Assembly (NCBI GenBank): GCA_035574175.1 | Contig: DATLZB010000051.1 | Span: forward strand, 1-24,330 | DNA from: DATLZB01 sp035574175 | GTDB lineage: Bacteria; Pseudomonadota; Alphaproteobacteria; Rhizobiales; Hyphomicrobiaceae | Length of the DNA: 24,330 nucleotides | Reading direction: 5' to 3' | Shown here: in pieces, positions 6,888 to 16,382 of the stretch | How the letters are laid out: each line of letters starts with the position of its first letter | Numbering within the stretch: position 1 is the first letter of the stretch | Notes under the pieces: model-generated | Seen by the model: the letters and a program-made list of their open reading frames with translations, nothing else | Databases searched by the model: none | Told to the model about the DNA's origin: nothing | Position numbers and translations under genes: made by a program

Positions 6888-7916
6888 TTGGTCGGTGCCC
6901 TGCTCGCTCTGCTCGCAGCGGCGACATTCGCCTTCAATGCCGCCACTGCGCGCCGCGCGGTGCTGAGAGCGAGTGTGCTGCAAGGCCTCGCCATCACGGT
7001 GCCGCTCGGCGTGCCGCTGTTTCTGTTCATCGCCTGGCTGTTCGGAGAGGCGGGGCAGCTCGCCGCAATGCCTGGCGAGGCGGTGCTCTGGTTCGTGGCG
7101 GCGGGCGTCATCCATTTCGTGGGCGGCCGCTACTCGAATTATCGCGCGGCCAAGGCGATCGGCGCCAACCTGTCGGCGCCGATCATGCAGACCGACATCC
7201 TGCTGTCGCTGGCGCTCGCCATCTTCGTGCTGGGCGAGACGCTGACGCCGCTGCGCATGATCGGCATCGCGCTGGTGCTGATCGGGCCGGCGCTCGTCTT
7301 TCCCCGCGGCAGCCTCCGGCGCACCGTCGGAGCGGCGGCGGTCCCCGCTTCCGGCGCCCCGCCTGTTGGTGCCGCCTCGCAGGCGGCCTCGAGCGGGTTC
7401 AAGCCGAAGTACGCCGAGGGCTACCTATTTTCCTTGCTGTGTGCGCTGGCCTTCGGCACCAGCCCGATCCTGATCAGCATCGGATTGGAAAAGGCGGGGG
7501 CCGGGAGCAGCCTTGCGGGCGGGTTCATCTCCTATCTTGCGGGTGCGCTCGTTATCGCGGGCGTCGTGCTCGCCGGCGGGCAGGTCAATCACGTGCTGTC
7601 GGTCGAACGGGTGCCCGCCCGCTGGTTCCTGCTCACGGGACTGCTGGTGTGCCTGTCGCAGATCTTCCGCTACGCGGCGCTGTCGCTGGCGCCGGTCAGC
7701 GTGGTGGCGCCGATCCAGCGGTTGAGCAACATCTTCCGCATCTATGCGAGCTGGCTCATCAACCGCGAGCATGAGGTGTTCGACAGCAGTGTCATCCTGG
7801 CGACCGTGGTGTCGCTCCTCGGTGCGGTGGCGCTGTCGGTCAGCACGGAAGCGGTGCTCGCCACGGTGCCGCTGCCCGACTGGCTCGAAGCGGCGGCGCG
7901 CTGGCAGTGGCCGTGA
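6888..7916 (+). CDS. EamA/DMT-superfamily transporter
   Basis: A 342-residue inner-membrane protein with about ten hydrophobic helices in two EamA-like halves (about 1-140 and 173-330), joined by an Ala/Pro/Gly-rich linker at about 142-170. The first half ends with APIMQTDILLSLALAIFVLGE followed by LTPLRMIGIALVLIG, the usual EamA signature. The second half has the matching APVSVVAPIQRLSNIFRIYASW segment. Members move metabolites such as amino acids or nucleobases; the substrate here is unknown. The start is a TTG at 6888, preceded by GAGAGGA with seven bases spacing; no in-frame ATG or GTG would include the first helix. It ends five bases before the end of lepA on the other strand. Confidence 0.85.
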   Translation: MVGALLALLAAATFAFNAATARRAVLRASVLQGLAITVPLGVPLFLFIAWLFGEAGQLAAMPGEAVLWFVAAGVIHFVGGRYSNYRAAKAIGANLSAPIMQTDILLSLALAIFVLGETLTPLRMIGIALVLIGPALVFPRGSLRRTVGAAAVPASGAPPVGAASQAASSGFKPKYAEGYLFSLLCALAFGTSPILISIGLEKAGAGSSLAGGFISYLAGALVIAGVVLAGGQVNHVLSVERVPARWFLLTGLLVCLSQIFRYAALSLAPVSVVAPIQRLSNIFRIYASWLINREHEVFDSSVILATVVSLLGAVALSVSTEAVLATVPLPDWLEAAARWQWP

Positions 7917-7921
7917 CCGCT

Positions 7922-9724
<1,803 letters not shown>

Positions 9725-10119
9725 GCGCCGCTAGATAGCATCGGCCGGTGAGGGCGCATAGGGGCGCGCGGGTTGCCGTGATCCATGCGCATACGGACTA
9801 TATCGCAAGGGAAAAATCTAGGCGGCTGGGGCACCATCGAACAGGTTTCAAGCCCGGTATTTCAAGCATATCATTCCCGCCGCTGGAGAAGTCGTTGGCG
9901 CGCGCCAAAGGGCCATGCGGGATTAGCATCGCCGGCGCTCCCGACCTGCGCCGCCGACGCGGCGGCGCAAGGTGTTACGGGAGTGCGGGAGCGAGGATGC
10001 GCAGAAGGTTTAATCGGGCGGCGTCGCGAAAGTCAGTCGCGTTCCGTTCAGCCGCCTCATCAGCATGTGCCCACGGCAGAGCCGCCGCAAGGTGCGCCCG
10101 GCCGGCTGGCCGCCCGCCA
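9725..10119. other. 395-base gene-free stretch between lepA and the H-NS-like gene
   Basis: No open frame here has a protein-like pattern and no tRNA-like fold was found. It contains the lepA promoter region (an ACTATA at 9797-9802 reads TATAGT on the minus strand, a possible -10 without a convincing -35) and a strong hairpin at 9947-9969. The part next to the H-NS-like stop is GC-rich without a T run. Confidence 0.6.
9947..9969. other. Ten-bp GC hairpin in the lepA upstream region
   Basis: TGCGCCGCCG (9947-9956), loop ACG, CGGCGGCGCA (9960-9969) form a perfect stem. There is no T run on either side. It may end transcripts arriving from the H-NS-like gene about 150 bases upstream on the minus strand, or be part of a leader or small RNA. 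Confidence 0.45.
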
Positions 10120-10434
10120 TCAGATGCGAAAATCCTGGGGATTGGCGCCAGCTTTGACCTTTTCCGACAGCCATTTCGGCATCCGGCCGCGCCCCGACCA
10201 GGTCAGGGAAGGATCGTCGGGATGGGCATATTTGGCGGTGGCGGGGCCGCGTCTGCCGCCCTTGCCGCCGAACAGCTCGGCAAGCGAAAAGCCGGCATTC
10301 TCCGCCATCTGCTTCATGCGATTGCGCAACTCGGCGCGCTCCCGATCGTGCTTGGCGCGGATCGTTTTCTCGATCTTGTTCTTCAGCGCCTTCAGCTCCT
10401 TCAGCGACATTTTATCGAGTTGCGAGTCTTTCAT
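10120..10434 (-). CDS. H-NS/HvrA-family nucleoid-associated protein
   Basis: The 104-residue protein has the two-part H-NS layout. A charged coiled-coil oligomerisation region covers about residues 6-50 (SLKELKALKNKIEKTIRAKH and onwards). A glycine/arginine linker (GGKGGRRGPATAKYAHPDD) leads to the DNA-binding core TWSGRGRMPKWLSE at about 79-92, which matches the H-NS consensus W-x-G-x-G-R-x-P-x-W. Proteins of this type bind AT-rich DNA and silence or tune genes; HvrA of Rhodobacter is the closest named relative by architecture. The ATG at 10434 follows AAGGAG with seven bases spacing; the frame is open to 10701 but the extra part is not protein-like. The upstream DNA is unusually AT-rich for this window, suitable for autoregulation. 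Confidence 0.92.
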   Translation of the reverse strand: MKDSQLDKMSLKELKALKNKIEKTIRAKHDRERAELRNRMKQMAENAGFSLAELFGGKGGRRGPATAKYAHPDDPSLTWSGRGRMPKWLSEKVKAGANPQDFRI

Positions 10435-10481
10435 GCGATGCTCCTTATTGAACGCGGCAGGTAATCTCCCGCATGAGCAGG

Positions 10482-10509
10482 CGTATATCATCATATAACG
10501 GCCGGGCAA
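10482..10509 (-). promoter_or_regulatory. Predicted promoter region of the H-NS-like gene
   Basis: On the minus strand TTGCCC (10509-10504) is followed after 16 bases by TATACG (10487-10482). An alternative is TTAGCA (10517-10512), 16 bases, TATGAT (10495-10490). Within it TATAT (10484-10488) and ATATA (10493-10497) form a small AT inverted repeat. The cluster of TA steps in GC-rich surroundings is a plausible binding site for the H-NS-like protein itself. Confidence 0.45.
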
Positions 10510-10961
10510 ATTGCTAATGCCGAAATTCACAAACGGATAATTGGCGCGCACCTGCTTTCCGCACGCCGGAATATGCAGGGCCCGCGCGATGCCCGGAGCA
10601 TTGCCGCACATACCCAACGCGTTTCTCGGAAATTGCGCACGAATCGGCTGCCGAATGGAGCCGTTAATGAGCCGTTTCACGGCGGGGCCTGGTTTGGGCA
10701 TTCATAAGCGCATTCGCCGCCCGCTCGGCTTGCTGCAGCTTTCGCCTGGAGACGCCATCGCCATTTCTCAGGCCAAGATGGCAAAGGGTCATTCAGCGTG
10801 CGCAATGAGGCGCCGGCTTTGCCATTGCGAAAGATATCGTGCGCACGCATGGCGCGTGGGTGAGCAGAGAAGCGCGGTCGGCGTTCGGGGGCGGTGCGTT
10901 TCCAGGGCACCGCGAAGGCAAGCGCGCCCGAATGTGGGGCGGGCATTCATGGTCGGTACGG

Positions 10962-10990
10962 TTGCGGGCATCTTGGAATTGTTCTAAAGA
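10962..10990 (+). promoter_or_regulatory. Predicted mbfA promoter
   Basis: TTGCGG (10962-10967), a 17-bp spacer and TAAAGA (10985-10990) give a plausible sigma-70-type promoter starting near 10997, with a short leader containing AGGAG before the GTG at 11014. The Irr-like box lies in the spacer and -10 region. Confidence 0.5.
10972..10988. promoter_or_regulatory. Irr-like iron control element (ICE box) in front of mbfA
   Basis: CTTGGAA-TTG-TTCTAAA is an imperfect dyad. The right half TTCTAAA is a full match and the left half matches five of seven positions of the rhizobial Irr/ICE pattern TTTAGAA-N3-TTCTAAA as I recall it. Irr binds such boxes under iron limitation and is known to repress mbfA in rhizobia. 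The site covers the predicted -10 box, which fits repression. Confidence 0.7.
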
Positions 10991-11013
10991 GGCGGCTCGC
11001 CAGGAGACCACCG

Positions 11014-11970
11014 GTGAAGTCCTTCTCGGAACTCAACCAGAGAGAAATCCTTGCCCTTGCCATCGCGCTCGAGGAGGAGGACAGCCGCATCTATCTGGAA
11101 TACGCGGAGGCGCTGCGCGAGCACTACCCGGCCTCTGCCAAGGTGTTCGAGGAGATGGCGGCTGAGGAGAACGAACACCGGCGCTGGCTCATCGATCTCT
11201 TCCGGCAGAAGTTCGGCGAGCACATTCCGCTGATCCGGCGCGGCGACGTCAGGGGATTTATCCATCACGAGCCGATCTGGATGGTCAGGCCGCTGGGGCT
11301 GGACAAGATTCGCGCCCAGGCGGAGGCGATCGAGTTTGAGACGCGACGGTTCTACGAACGGGCGCTCGAGCGCGCCTCGGATGCCGAGATCCGCAAGCTG
11401 CTCGGGGATCTGGCGCTTGCCGAACGGGCCCACGTGAGCCTGGCGCAGCGGCTCGGCGCGAGGCACCTCACAGCCGATGCGCGCGCGCAGGAGGCGGAGG
11501 TGCAGCGCCGGGCGTTCGTGCTGCAGGTGGTGCAGCCGGGCCTCGCCGGCCTCATGGACGGCTCGGTTTCCACGCTTGCGCCGCTGTTCGCGGCCGCCTT
11601 CGCCACGCACAACACCTGGGAAACCTTCCTCGTCGGCATGGCGGCTTCGATCGGCGCCGGCATCTCCATGGGATTCGCCGAAGCCCTGTCGGACGACGGC
11701 TCGCTCACCGGACGCGGCCGGCCGCTGGTCCGCGGCGTGATCACCGGGCTCATGACCACGCTCGGCGGCGTCGGCCACACGCTGCCCTACCTGATCAGCG
11801 ACTTCAACACGGCGACGAGCCTGGCCATCGCCATCGTCATCGTCGAGCTGTGGGCCATCGCCTGGATCAGGGCGCGCTACATGGACACGAGGTTCCTGCG
11901 GGCGGCGTTCGAGGTGGTGGTCGGCGGCCTCATCGTGTTCGGCGCCGGCGTGCTGATCGGCAGCGCGTGA
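11014..11970 (+). CDS. mbfA: Membrane-bound ferritin / iron exporter MbfA (ferritin-like plus VIT1 domain)
   Basis: A 318-residue fusion. Residues 1-150 form a ferritin-like four-helix bundle with di-iron ligands visible as the EEED cluster at 20-23, ENEH (52-55), EAIEFE (104-109) and ERAH (137-140). Residues 165-318 are a VIT1/CCC1-type membrane domain with MDGSVSTLAPLFAAAFATHN at 181-200, GISMGFAEALSDDG at 216-229 and further helices to the C-terminus. MbfA exports iron (and in some species manganese) from the cytoplasm and protects against iron and peroxide stress. The GTG start is preferred because AGGAG stands seven bases upstream and the N-terminus (M)KSFSELNQREILALAIALEE matches the family. 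The longer open frame from 10894 covers the promoter and Irr-like box. Regulation by Irr is likely. Confidence 0.95.
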   Translation: MKSFSELNQREILALAIALEEEDSRIYLEYAEALREHYPASAKVFEEMAAEENEHRRWLIDLFRQKFGEHIPLIRRGDVRGFIHHEPIWMVRPLGLDKIRAQAEAIEFETRRFYERALERASDAEIRKLLGDLALAERAHVSLAQRLGARHLTADARAQEAEVQRRAFVLQVVQPGLAGLMDGSVSTLAPLFAAAFATHNTWETFLVGMAASIGAGISMGFAEALSDDGSLTGRGRPLVRGVITGLMTTLGGVGHTLPYLISDFNTATSLAIAIVIVELWAIAWIRARYMDTRFLRAAFEVVVGGLIVFGAGVLIGSA

Positions 11971-11992
11971 GGCGCCCTTCGTCGTCCCAATT

Positions 11993-12013
11993 AATCATAC
12001 AATCTGTATCATT
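11993..12013. promoter_or_regulatory. Inverted repeat upstream of the XRE-type gene, candidate operator
   Basis: AAT-C-ATACA-ATC-TGTAT-C-ATT is a 21-base dyad with a single unpaired position in each arm. It lies in a short AT-rich island 76 bases before the ATG of the XRE-family gene, and TACAAT inside it resembles a -10 box. An autoregulatory site is inferred; no convincing -35 was seen. Confidence 0.5.
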
Positions 12014-12088
12014 TTGTGCGGCTTGCGCCGTTTGTCTACGAATTCCTCCCGTTACGATCGGTAGGCATTGTGCGAGATTGCCGCGGTC

Positions 12089-12703
12089 ATGCCCGCTGCT
12101 TCGCAACCTCCTCCCATCCGGGCGGCCTTCGCCAGACGCTTGAGAGAGCTTCGCATCCCGCGCGGTTTCAAGACGGCGCGGATGTTCGCCAAGGCGCTCG
12201 GCATCGACGAAAATCGCTACACCCGCTACGAGCGGGCCGAGGTCGAGCCCGACCTCACCATGCTGATGCGAATCTGTAGCACGCTCGAGATCTCGCCCAA
12301 CGAGCTGTTCGGCGTGAGCGGTCTCTCGCAGATGGCGATTCCCGGTTTCGGGGAGTCGCCGAGAAATGAAGAGCTGGCGGCAACGCCGACGGCCGGCCGG
12401 TCGCACGGCGAGCCGGCGAAGGCGGCCAGTGCGGCAGACCGGCGGCAGGCGCTCGCTTGGCAGCTCGCGCGCGAGCTGGCGCAGCTCGAGGCCAAGGCCG
12501 AACCGGCGCGCCGCGGCAGCGCGCTGCAGACGGTTCAGCGCGTGTCGCGGCTCTATTACGAGATCGAGGCCAATCCGTTCGCATTCGTGGCCAAGCGGGT
12601 GGAGATGCCGCCCGTCACGACGCTCGAGCCCAAGGCGCAGGCCAAGGTCATCGCGCTGATGGAGAGCCTGATCGAGGCGGTCAACAAATCGACTCTCGGT
12701 TGA
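12089..12703 (+). CDS. XRE-family helix-turn-helix transcriptional regulator
   Basis: The 204-residue protein has an N-terminal XRE/Cro-type HTH at about residues 10-73. AAFARRLRELRIPRGFKTAR and MFAKALGIDENRYTRYERAE show the typical helix 2, turn and recognition helix, followed by PDLTMLMRICSTLEISPNEL. A low-complexity Ala/Gly/Pro linker (about 85-115) leads to a helical C-terminal domain with SRLYYEIEANPFAFVAKRVE and KVIALMESLIEAVN, probably for oligomerisation; I do not recognise a named domain there. The ATG at 12089 is chosen; a TTG at 12068 in frame is an alternative, and neither has a clear ribosome-binding site. The gene follows mbfA by 118 bases but has its own AT-rich upstream region. 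Its targets are unknown. Confidence 0.85.
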   Translation: MPAASQPPPIRAAFARRLRELRIPRGFKTARMFAKALGIDENRYTRYERAEVEPDLTMLMRICSTLEISPNELFGVSGLSQMAIPGFGESPRNEELAATPTAGRSHGEPAKAASAADRRQALAWQLARELAQLEAKAEPARRGSALQTVQRVSRLYYEIEANPFAFVAKRVEMPPVTTLEPKAQAKVIALMESLIEAVNKSTLG

Positions 12704-12706
12704 CGC

Positions 12707-12721
12707 GCGGCTGCCAGCCGC
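12707..12721. terminator. Stem-loop between convergent XRE gene and pheT
   Basis: GCGGCT (12707-12712), loop GCC, AGCCGC (12716-12721) form a perfect six-bp stem in the 27-base gap between the two stop codons. It can work in both directions as a pause or 3' barrier, but no T run follows on either strand. Confidence 0.45.
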
Positions 12722-12730
12722 ACCGGCCGC

Positions 12731-15154
12731 TCACGTCCTGATGCGGCCACCGGTCGCCTGCGCGACCCGCGCGATGATGCGCTGGCTTATCGCTTCGATC
12801 TCGGCATCGGTGAGGGTCCGGTCCTTGGGCTGCAGCGTCACCTCGATGGCGAGCGACTTCTTGCCGGGTCCGAGCGCCTCGCCGGAGAACACGTCGAACA
12901 CGGACACATCCGCGATCAGCGTGCGGTCCGCTGCGCCCGCCGCCCGGATCACATCGGCAGCCGGGACGGCCTCGTCCAGGACGAACGCGAAGTCGCGCCG
13001 CACGGGGAGGAGGTGGGCGGCAGCGAGCGGTGTGCGGGCGAGAGCCTTGCGTTTGCGCACGGGAAGGGCGTCGAGGTAGACCTCGAAGCCGGCAACCGGC
13101 AGCCCGACGTCTAGCGCCTTCAGCACCTCGGGATGGAACTCGCCGAAGTGGGCGAGCGCAAGCTTGGGTCCGAGCCTCACCGTGCCGGAGTGGCCGGGGT
13201 GGAACCAGGCCGGCGCATCGCGCGTGATCTCGACCTTGGCGAGGTCGATGCCGAGGGCGGCAAGCAGCGCCATGGCGTCGGCCTTGGCGTCGAACACATC
13301 GGCGGGCCGGGCACTGCCGCGCCAATGCCGGCCGTGGCCGGCGAGCTGGGCCGCTCCCATCCGCACCCCGGAGGCGAGCAGCATCTGCTCGTCGGGCGCG
13401 ATGCCGCGGTAGGCCTGCCCCAGCTCGAAGATGGCGATGTCGTCGAAGCCGCGGTTGCGGTTTCTCTGCCCGGCGAGGAGCAATCCGGGGAGCAGGCCGG
13501 GCCGCATGGAAGACATCTCGACGGAGATCGGGTTGGCGACCTCGAGTGCATCGGCGCCGCCGCCGAAGAGACGGGCCTCGCGCGCGGAGATGAACGACCA
13601 GGTGACGACCTCGGTGAGCCCGCGGCCGGCCAGCACGCGGCGGGCGCGGCGGGCGCGACGCTGCAGGTCGGTCAGCACCGCACCGGTAACGCCGTGCGCG
13701 CGCGGCATGGCAGCGGAGGGCACGCGGTCGAGGCCGACGATGCGCAGCACCTCCTCGACGAGATCGGCCGGGCCGTGAACGTCGGGGCGCCAGGTCGGGA
13801 CGGTCACCGCAAGCCGCGAATCCTTGCCGCCGAGAGCAAAGCCCAAGGCGACCAGTACGGTGCGCGCCTCGGCCGGATCGATCCTGAGGCCGCCGAGCTT
13901 CTCGATGCGGTCGAGGTCGAAGGAGATCACGGTGCGGCGCAAGGGCGGGGCGCCGGCGATCTTCGCTTTCGACGGCGAACCGCCGGCAAGCTTCAGGATC
14001 ATGTCGGTGGCAAGGTCGAGGCCGGGGGCGACGAAGGCCGGATCGACGCCGCGCTCGAAGCGGTAGCGGGCGTCGGTGTTCACGCCGAGCTTGCGGCCGG
14101 TCGCCGCCGTGCGCCGCGGATCGAAGTAGGCGCACTCGATGAGCACGTTCTTGGTGTGCGCCGTGCAGCCGGTCGACTCCCCGCCGATGATGCCGCCGAG
14201 ACCCAGCGGCCCGCTGTCGTCGGCGATCACGCACATCTCGGCGTCGACCTCGTACTCTTTGCCGTCAAGGGCCAGGAAGCGCTCGCCCGGTGTGCCGAGG
14301 CGGGCACGGACGGCTCCCTCGAGCTTGTCGGCATCGTAGACGTGCAGCGGCCGGCCGCGATCGAGCGAGATATAGTTGGTGATGTCGACGAGCGTGCTGA
14401 TGGGGCGAAGACCGACGGCCGTCAGCCGCCGCTGCATCCAAACGGGGGAGGGGGCGTTCGTCACACCCTGCACGTAGCGGCCGGCGAACATCGGGCAGGC
14501 GTCCGCCGTGTTGGGCGAGAACTCGAGGCGGATGTCGATGGGGCAATCGAAGGTGCCCTCGACGCGCCCAAGCTTCGGCTCGGGTTTGAGCTTGCCCAAG
14601 CCGGCGGCGGCGAGGTCGCGGGCCAGCCCGCGCACGCCCGTGCAGTCGGGCCGGTTCGGCGTCAGCTTGACCTCGATGACCGGGTCGTCGAGACCCATCA
14701 CGTCGATGTAGCGCTTGCCGATGTCGGCGGCGTGCTCGGAATCGAGCTCGATGATGCCCTCATGCTCGTCGGAGAGCTCGAGCTCGCGCTCCGACAGCAG
14801 CATGCCGTTGGAGACGACGCCGCGGACCGCGCGCTTTTCCAGCGTGATCTTGGTGCCGGGGATGTAGCTGCCGACGGGCGCGAACACGCCGATCAGGCCG
14901 GCGCGGGCGTTGGGCGCGCCGCACACCACCTCGACTTGCCCCTTGCCGGTGTCCACCCGGCAGACGCGCAGCCGGTCGGCATTGGGATGCGGCCTGGCCT
15001 CGAGGACGCGGGCAATGGTGAAGGGCGCGAGCTTCGCTGCGGGGTTCTCGATCCCCTCGACCTCGTGCCCGATCGCCGACAGCTTGGCGGCGATCTCCGC
15101 GAGCGCGTTTTCGGTGTCGAGGTGGTCCTTGAGCCAGGAGAAGGTGAACTTCAT
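12731..15154 (-). CDS. pheT: Phenylalanine-tRNA ligase beta subunit
   Basis: The 807-residue protein is full length for bacterial PheT. It starts MKFTFSWLKDHLDTENALAE. The tRNA-binding OB domain (about 40-150) has ARVLEARPHPNADRLRVCRV and CGAPNARAGL. The B3/B4 editing domain follows with PNRPDCTGVRGLARDLAAAG and LVDITNYI. The B5 domain is near 400-480, a catalytic-like core lies at 490-690, and the anticodon-binding FDX-ACB domain closes the protein (about 712-807, PVRRDFAFVLDEAVPAADVI to the C-terminus). With PheS it forms the heterotetramer that charges tRNA-Phe and edits Tyr-tRNA-Phe. The gene follows pheS by 30 bases and is last in the minus-strand translation block. Confidence 0.98.
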   Translation of the reverse strand: MKFTFSWLKDHLDTENALAEIAAKLSAIGHEVEGIENPAAKLAPFTIARVLEARPHPNADRLRVCRVDTGKGQVEVVCGAPNARAGLIGVFAPVGSYIPGTKITLEKRAVRGVVSNGMLLSERELELSDEHEGIIELDSEHAADIGKRYIDVMGLDDPVIEVKLTPNRPDCTGVRGLARDLAAAGLGKLKPEPKLGRVEGTFDCPIDIRLEFSPNTADACPMFAGRYVQGVTNAPSPVWMQRRLTAVGLRPISTLVDITNYISLDRGRPLHVYDADKLEGAVRARLGTPGERFLALDGKEYEVDAEMCVIADDSGPLGLGGIIGGESTGCTAHTKNVLIECAYFDPRRTAATGRKLGVNTDARYRFERGVDPAFVAPGLDLATDMILKLAGGSPSKAKIAGAPPLRRTVISFDLDRIEKLGGLRIDPAEARTVLVALGFALGGKDSRLAVTVPTWRPDVHGPADLVEEVLRIVGLDRVPSAAMPRAHGVTGAVLTDLQRRARRARRVLAGRGLTEVVTWSFISAREARLFGGGADALEVANPISVEMSSMRPGLLPGLLLAGQRNRNRGFDDIAIFELGQAYRGIAPDEQMLLASGVRMGAAQLAGHGRHWRGSARPADVFDAKADAMALLAALGIDLAKVEITRDAPAWFHPGHSGTVRLGPKLALAHFGEFHPEVLKALDVGLPVAGFEVYLDALPVRKRKALARTPLAAAHLLPVRRDFAFVLDEAVPAADVIRAAGAADRTLIADVSVFDVFSGEALGPGKKSLAIEVTLQPKDRTLTDAEIEAISQRIIARVAQATGGRIRT

Positions 15155-15184
15155 CGGCGGTGCCGCTTGTCCAACATCGAGAGG

Positions 15185-16270
15185 CTAAGAGGAGATGCCG
15201 CCGGCGAGCGTCGGTATGTCGAGGGGAAGGAAGCCGTAGTGCTTCATCCAGGCGAGATCGGCTGAGAACATGTCGCGCAGATCGGGGATGCCGTACTTCA
15301 GCATGGCGAGCCGGTCGAGACCCATGCCGAACGCGAAGCCTTGGTACTTCTCCGCATCGAGCCCGCAGTTGGCGAGCACGTTGGGGTGGACCATGCCGGC
15401 GCCGAGGATCTCGAGCCAGCGCCCCGGCTTGCCGATTGCCGCCGCGTCGATGTCAACCTCAACCGAAGGCTCGGTGAAGGGAAAGTGCGAAGCACGGAAG
15501 CGCATCTTCACATCGTCCACTTCGAAGAAGGCGCGGCAAAACTCCTCCAGGCACCATTTGAGATGCCCAAGATGGGTGGTCTCGTCGATGGCGAGGCCCT
15601 CGATCTGGTGGAACATGGGGGTGTGTGTCTGGTCGCTGTCGCAGCGGTAGACGCGGCCTGGCGCGATGATGCGGATGGGCGGCGGCTGGCTCATCATGGT
15701 GCGGATCTGCACCGGGCTCGTATGCGTCCGGAGTACCATGACCGGCGCGTTGCCGCCCTGCTCCGGCCCGGGGCTGCGTAGATAGAAGGTGTCGTGCTCC
15801 TGGCGCGCCGGGTGCTCGGGCGGGATGTTGAGCTTGGTGAAGTTGTAGTCGTCGGTCTCGATGTCGGGCCCTTCGGCGACGGCGAAGCCCATGTCGGCGA
15901 AGATCTCGATCACCTCGTCGAACACCTGGCTCACAGGATGGATGCGGCCCTCGGCGAGGGGGCCCAAGCGCACCGGAAGGGTGACGTCGACGCGCTCTTG
16001 AGCGAGCCGGGCGGCGACGGCGGCAGCCTCCAGCGCCGCCTTGCGCGCTTCGAGCGCGTCTCCCACGCGCGCCTTGAGCGCGTTCACCGACTGGCCGAAG
16101 CTCTTGCGCTCCTGCGGCGGCAGGCTCGCCAGCCGCTGCATCAGCTCGGCGACCTTGCCCTTGCGGCCGAGCGCGGCCACGCGCACGGCTTCAAGTTCGA
16201 CGAGATCGCCCGCCGCGGCGATCCGGGCGAGCAGGTCGCCTTCCAGCTTGTCGAGGTCGGTGGTTGCCAT
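15185..16270 (-). CDS. pheS: Phenylalanine-tRNA ligase alpha subunit
   Basis: The 361-residue protein has an N-terminal coiled coil (about 1-95) that binds tRNA, and the class II catalytic core. RTHTSPVQ (181-188), motif 2 around RVYRCDSDQTHTPMFHQIEG (206-225), the phenylalanine pocket loop FRASHFPFTEPS (258-269) and motif 3 GMGLDRLAML (315-324) are all present. The Ala at 260 of the FRASHFPF segment lies outside the known specificity position. The ATG at 16270 fits the family; a GTG four codons upstream also reads through. No leader peptide rich in phenylalanine codons was found ahead of it, so E. coli-type pheM attenuation is not evident. Two GC hairpins lie in the 112-base gap after rplT. 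Confidence 0.98.
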   Translation of the reverse strand: MATTDLDKLEGDLLARIAAAGDLVELEAVRVAALGRKGKVAELMQRLASLPPQERKSFGQSVNALKARVGDALEARKAALEAAAVAARLAQERVDVTLPVRLGPLAEGRIHPVSQVFDEVIEIFADMGFAVAEGPDIETDDYNFTKLNIPPEHPARQEHDTFYLRSPGPEQGGNAPVMVLRTHTSPVQIRTMMSQPPPIRIIAPGRVYRCDSDQTHTPMFHQIEGLAIDETTHLGHLKWCLEEFCRAFFEVDDVKMRFRASHFPFTEPSVEVDIDAAAIGKPGRWLEILGAGMVHPNVLANCGLDAEKYQGFAFGMGLDRLAMLKYGIPDLRDMFSADLAWMKHYGFLPLDIPTLAGGISS

Positions 16271-16300
16271 CGGCGAATACACCTATCGCATCGGCACGGC

Positions 16301-16317
16301 ATGGGCGAGGGAAGGCC
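16301..16317 (-). other. Hairpin in the rplT-pheS gap
   Basis: GCGAGG, a five-base loop and CCTCGC form a perfect six-bp stem on the minus strand, about 30 bases before the pheS start. A second stem (CGGGGA with TCCCCG, about 16357-16378) lies just after the rplT stop. Neither has a following T run. They may separate rplT and pheS messages or mark processing sites. Confidence 0.4.
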
Positions 16318-16382
16318 TCGCAGATTGAGCTTGCGCCTTAAGAAACAATGCGAGGCGGCGCGGGGAGCCGAGCGGTTCCCCG

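Larger units (their letters stand above)
10435..11013. other. 579-base gene-free stretch between the H-NS-like gene and mbfA
   Basis: Frames through this stretch on both strands give arginine- and cysteine-rich shadow peptides, so I see no gene. The left 120 bases are AT-richer and carry the H-NS-like gene's promoter. The right end (10962-11013) carries the mbfA promoter, an Irr-like box and the ribosome-binding site. The middle (about 10560-10960) shows nothing I can name; it has a CGTGCGCACG palindrome near 10838-10847. An undetected small RNA is possible. Confidence 0.6.

Noticed and set aside
9830..9880. A GGTTTCAAGCCC stretch resembling a tRNA T-arm
   Set aside because: No acceptor stem, D-arm or anticodon arm can be built around it.
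10541..10987. A 148-codon plus-strand frame in the gap before mbfA
   Set aside because: The peptide is Arg/Cys-rich with no recognisable pattern, lacks a ribosome-binding site, and runs through the predicted mbfA promoter and Irr-like box.
10894..11013. The longer N-terminus of mbfA from the ATG at 10894
   Set aside because: The extra 40 codons cover the promoter and Irr-like box and do not resemble MbfA; the GTG at 11014 has AGGAG and the family N-terminus.
13133..15265. A 710-codon open frame on the plus strand opposite pheT
   Set aside because: It is the GC-rich antisense shadow of pheT; its peptide is rich in Gly, Ala, Arg, Asp and His without domain pattern, while the minus strand encodes a clear PheT.
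16271..16382. A phenylalanine-rich leader peptide (pheM-like attenuator) before pheS
   Set aside because: No short frame with clustered Phe codons and no terminator with a T run is present in this gap.
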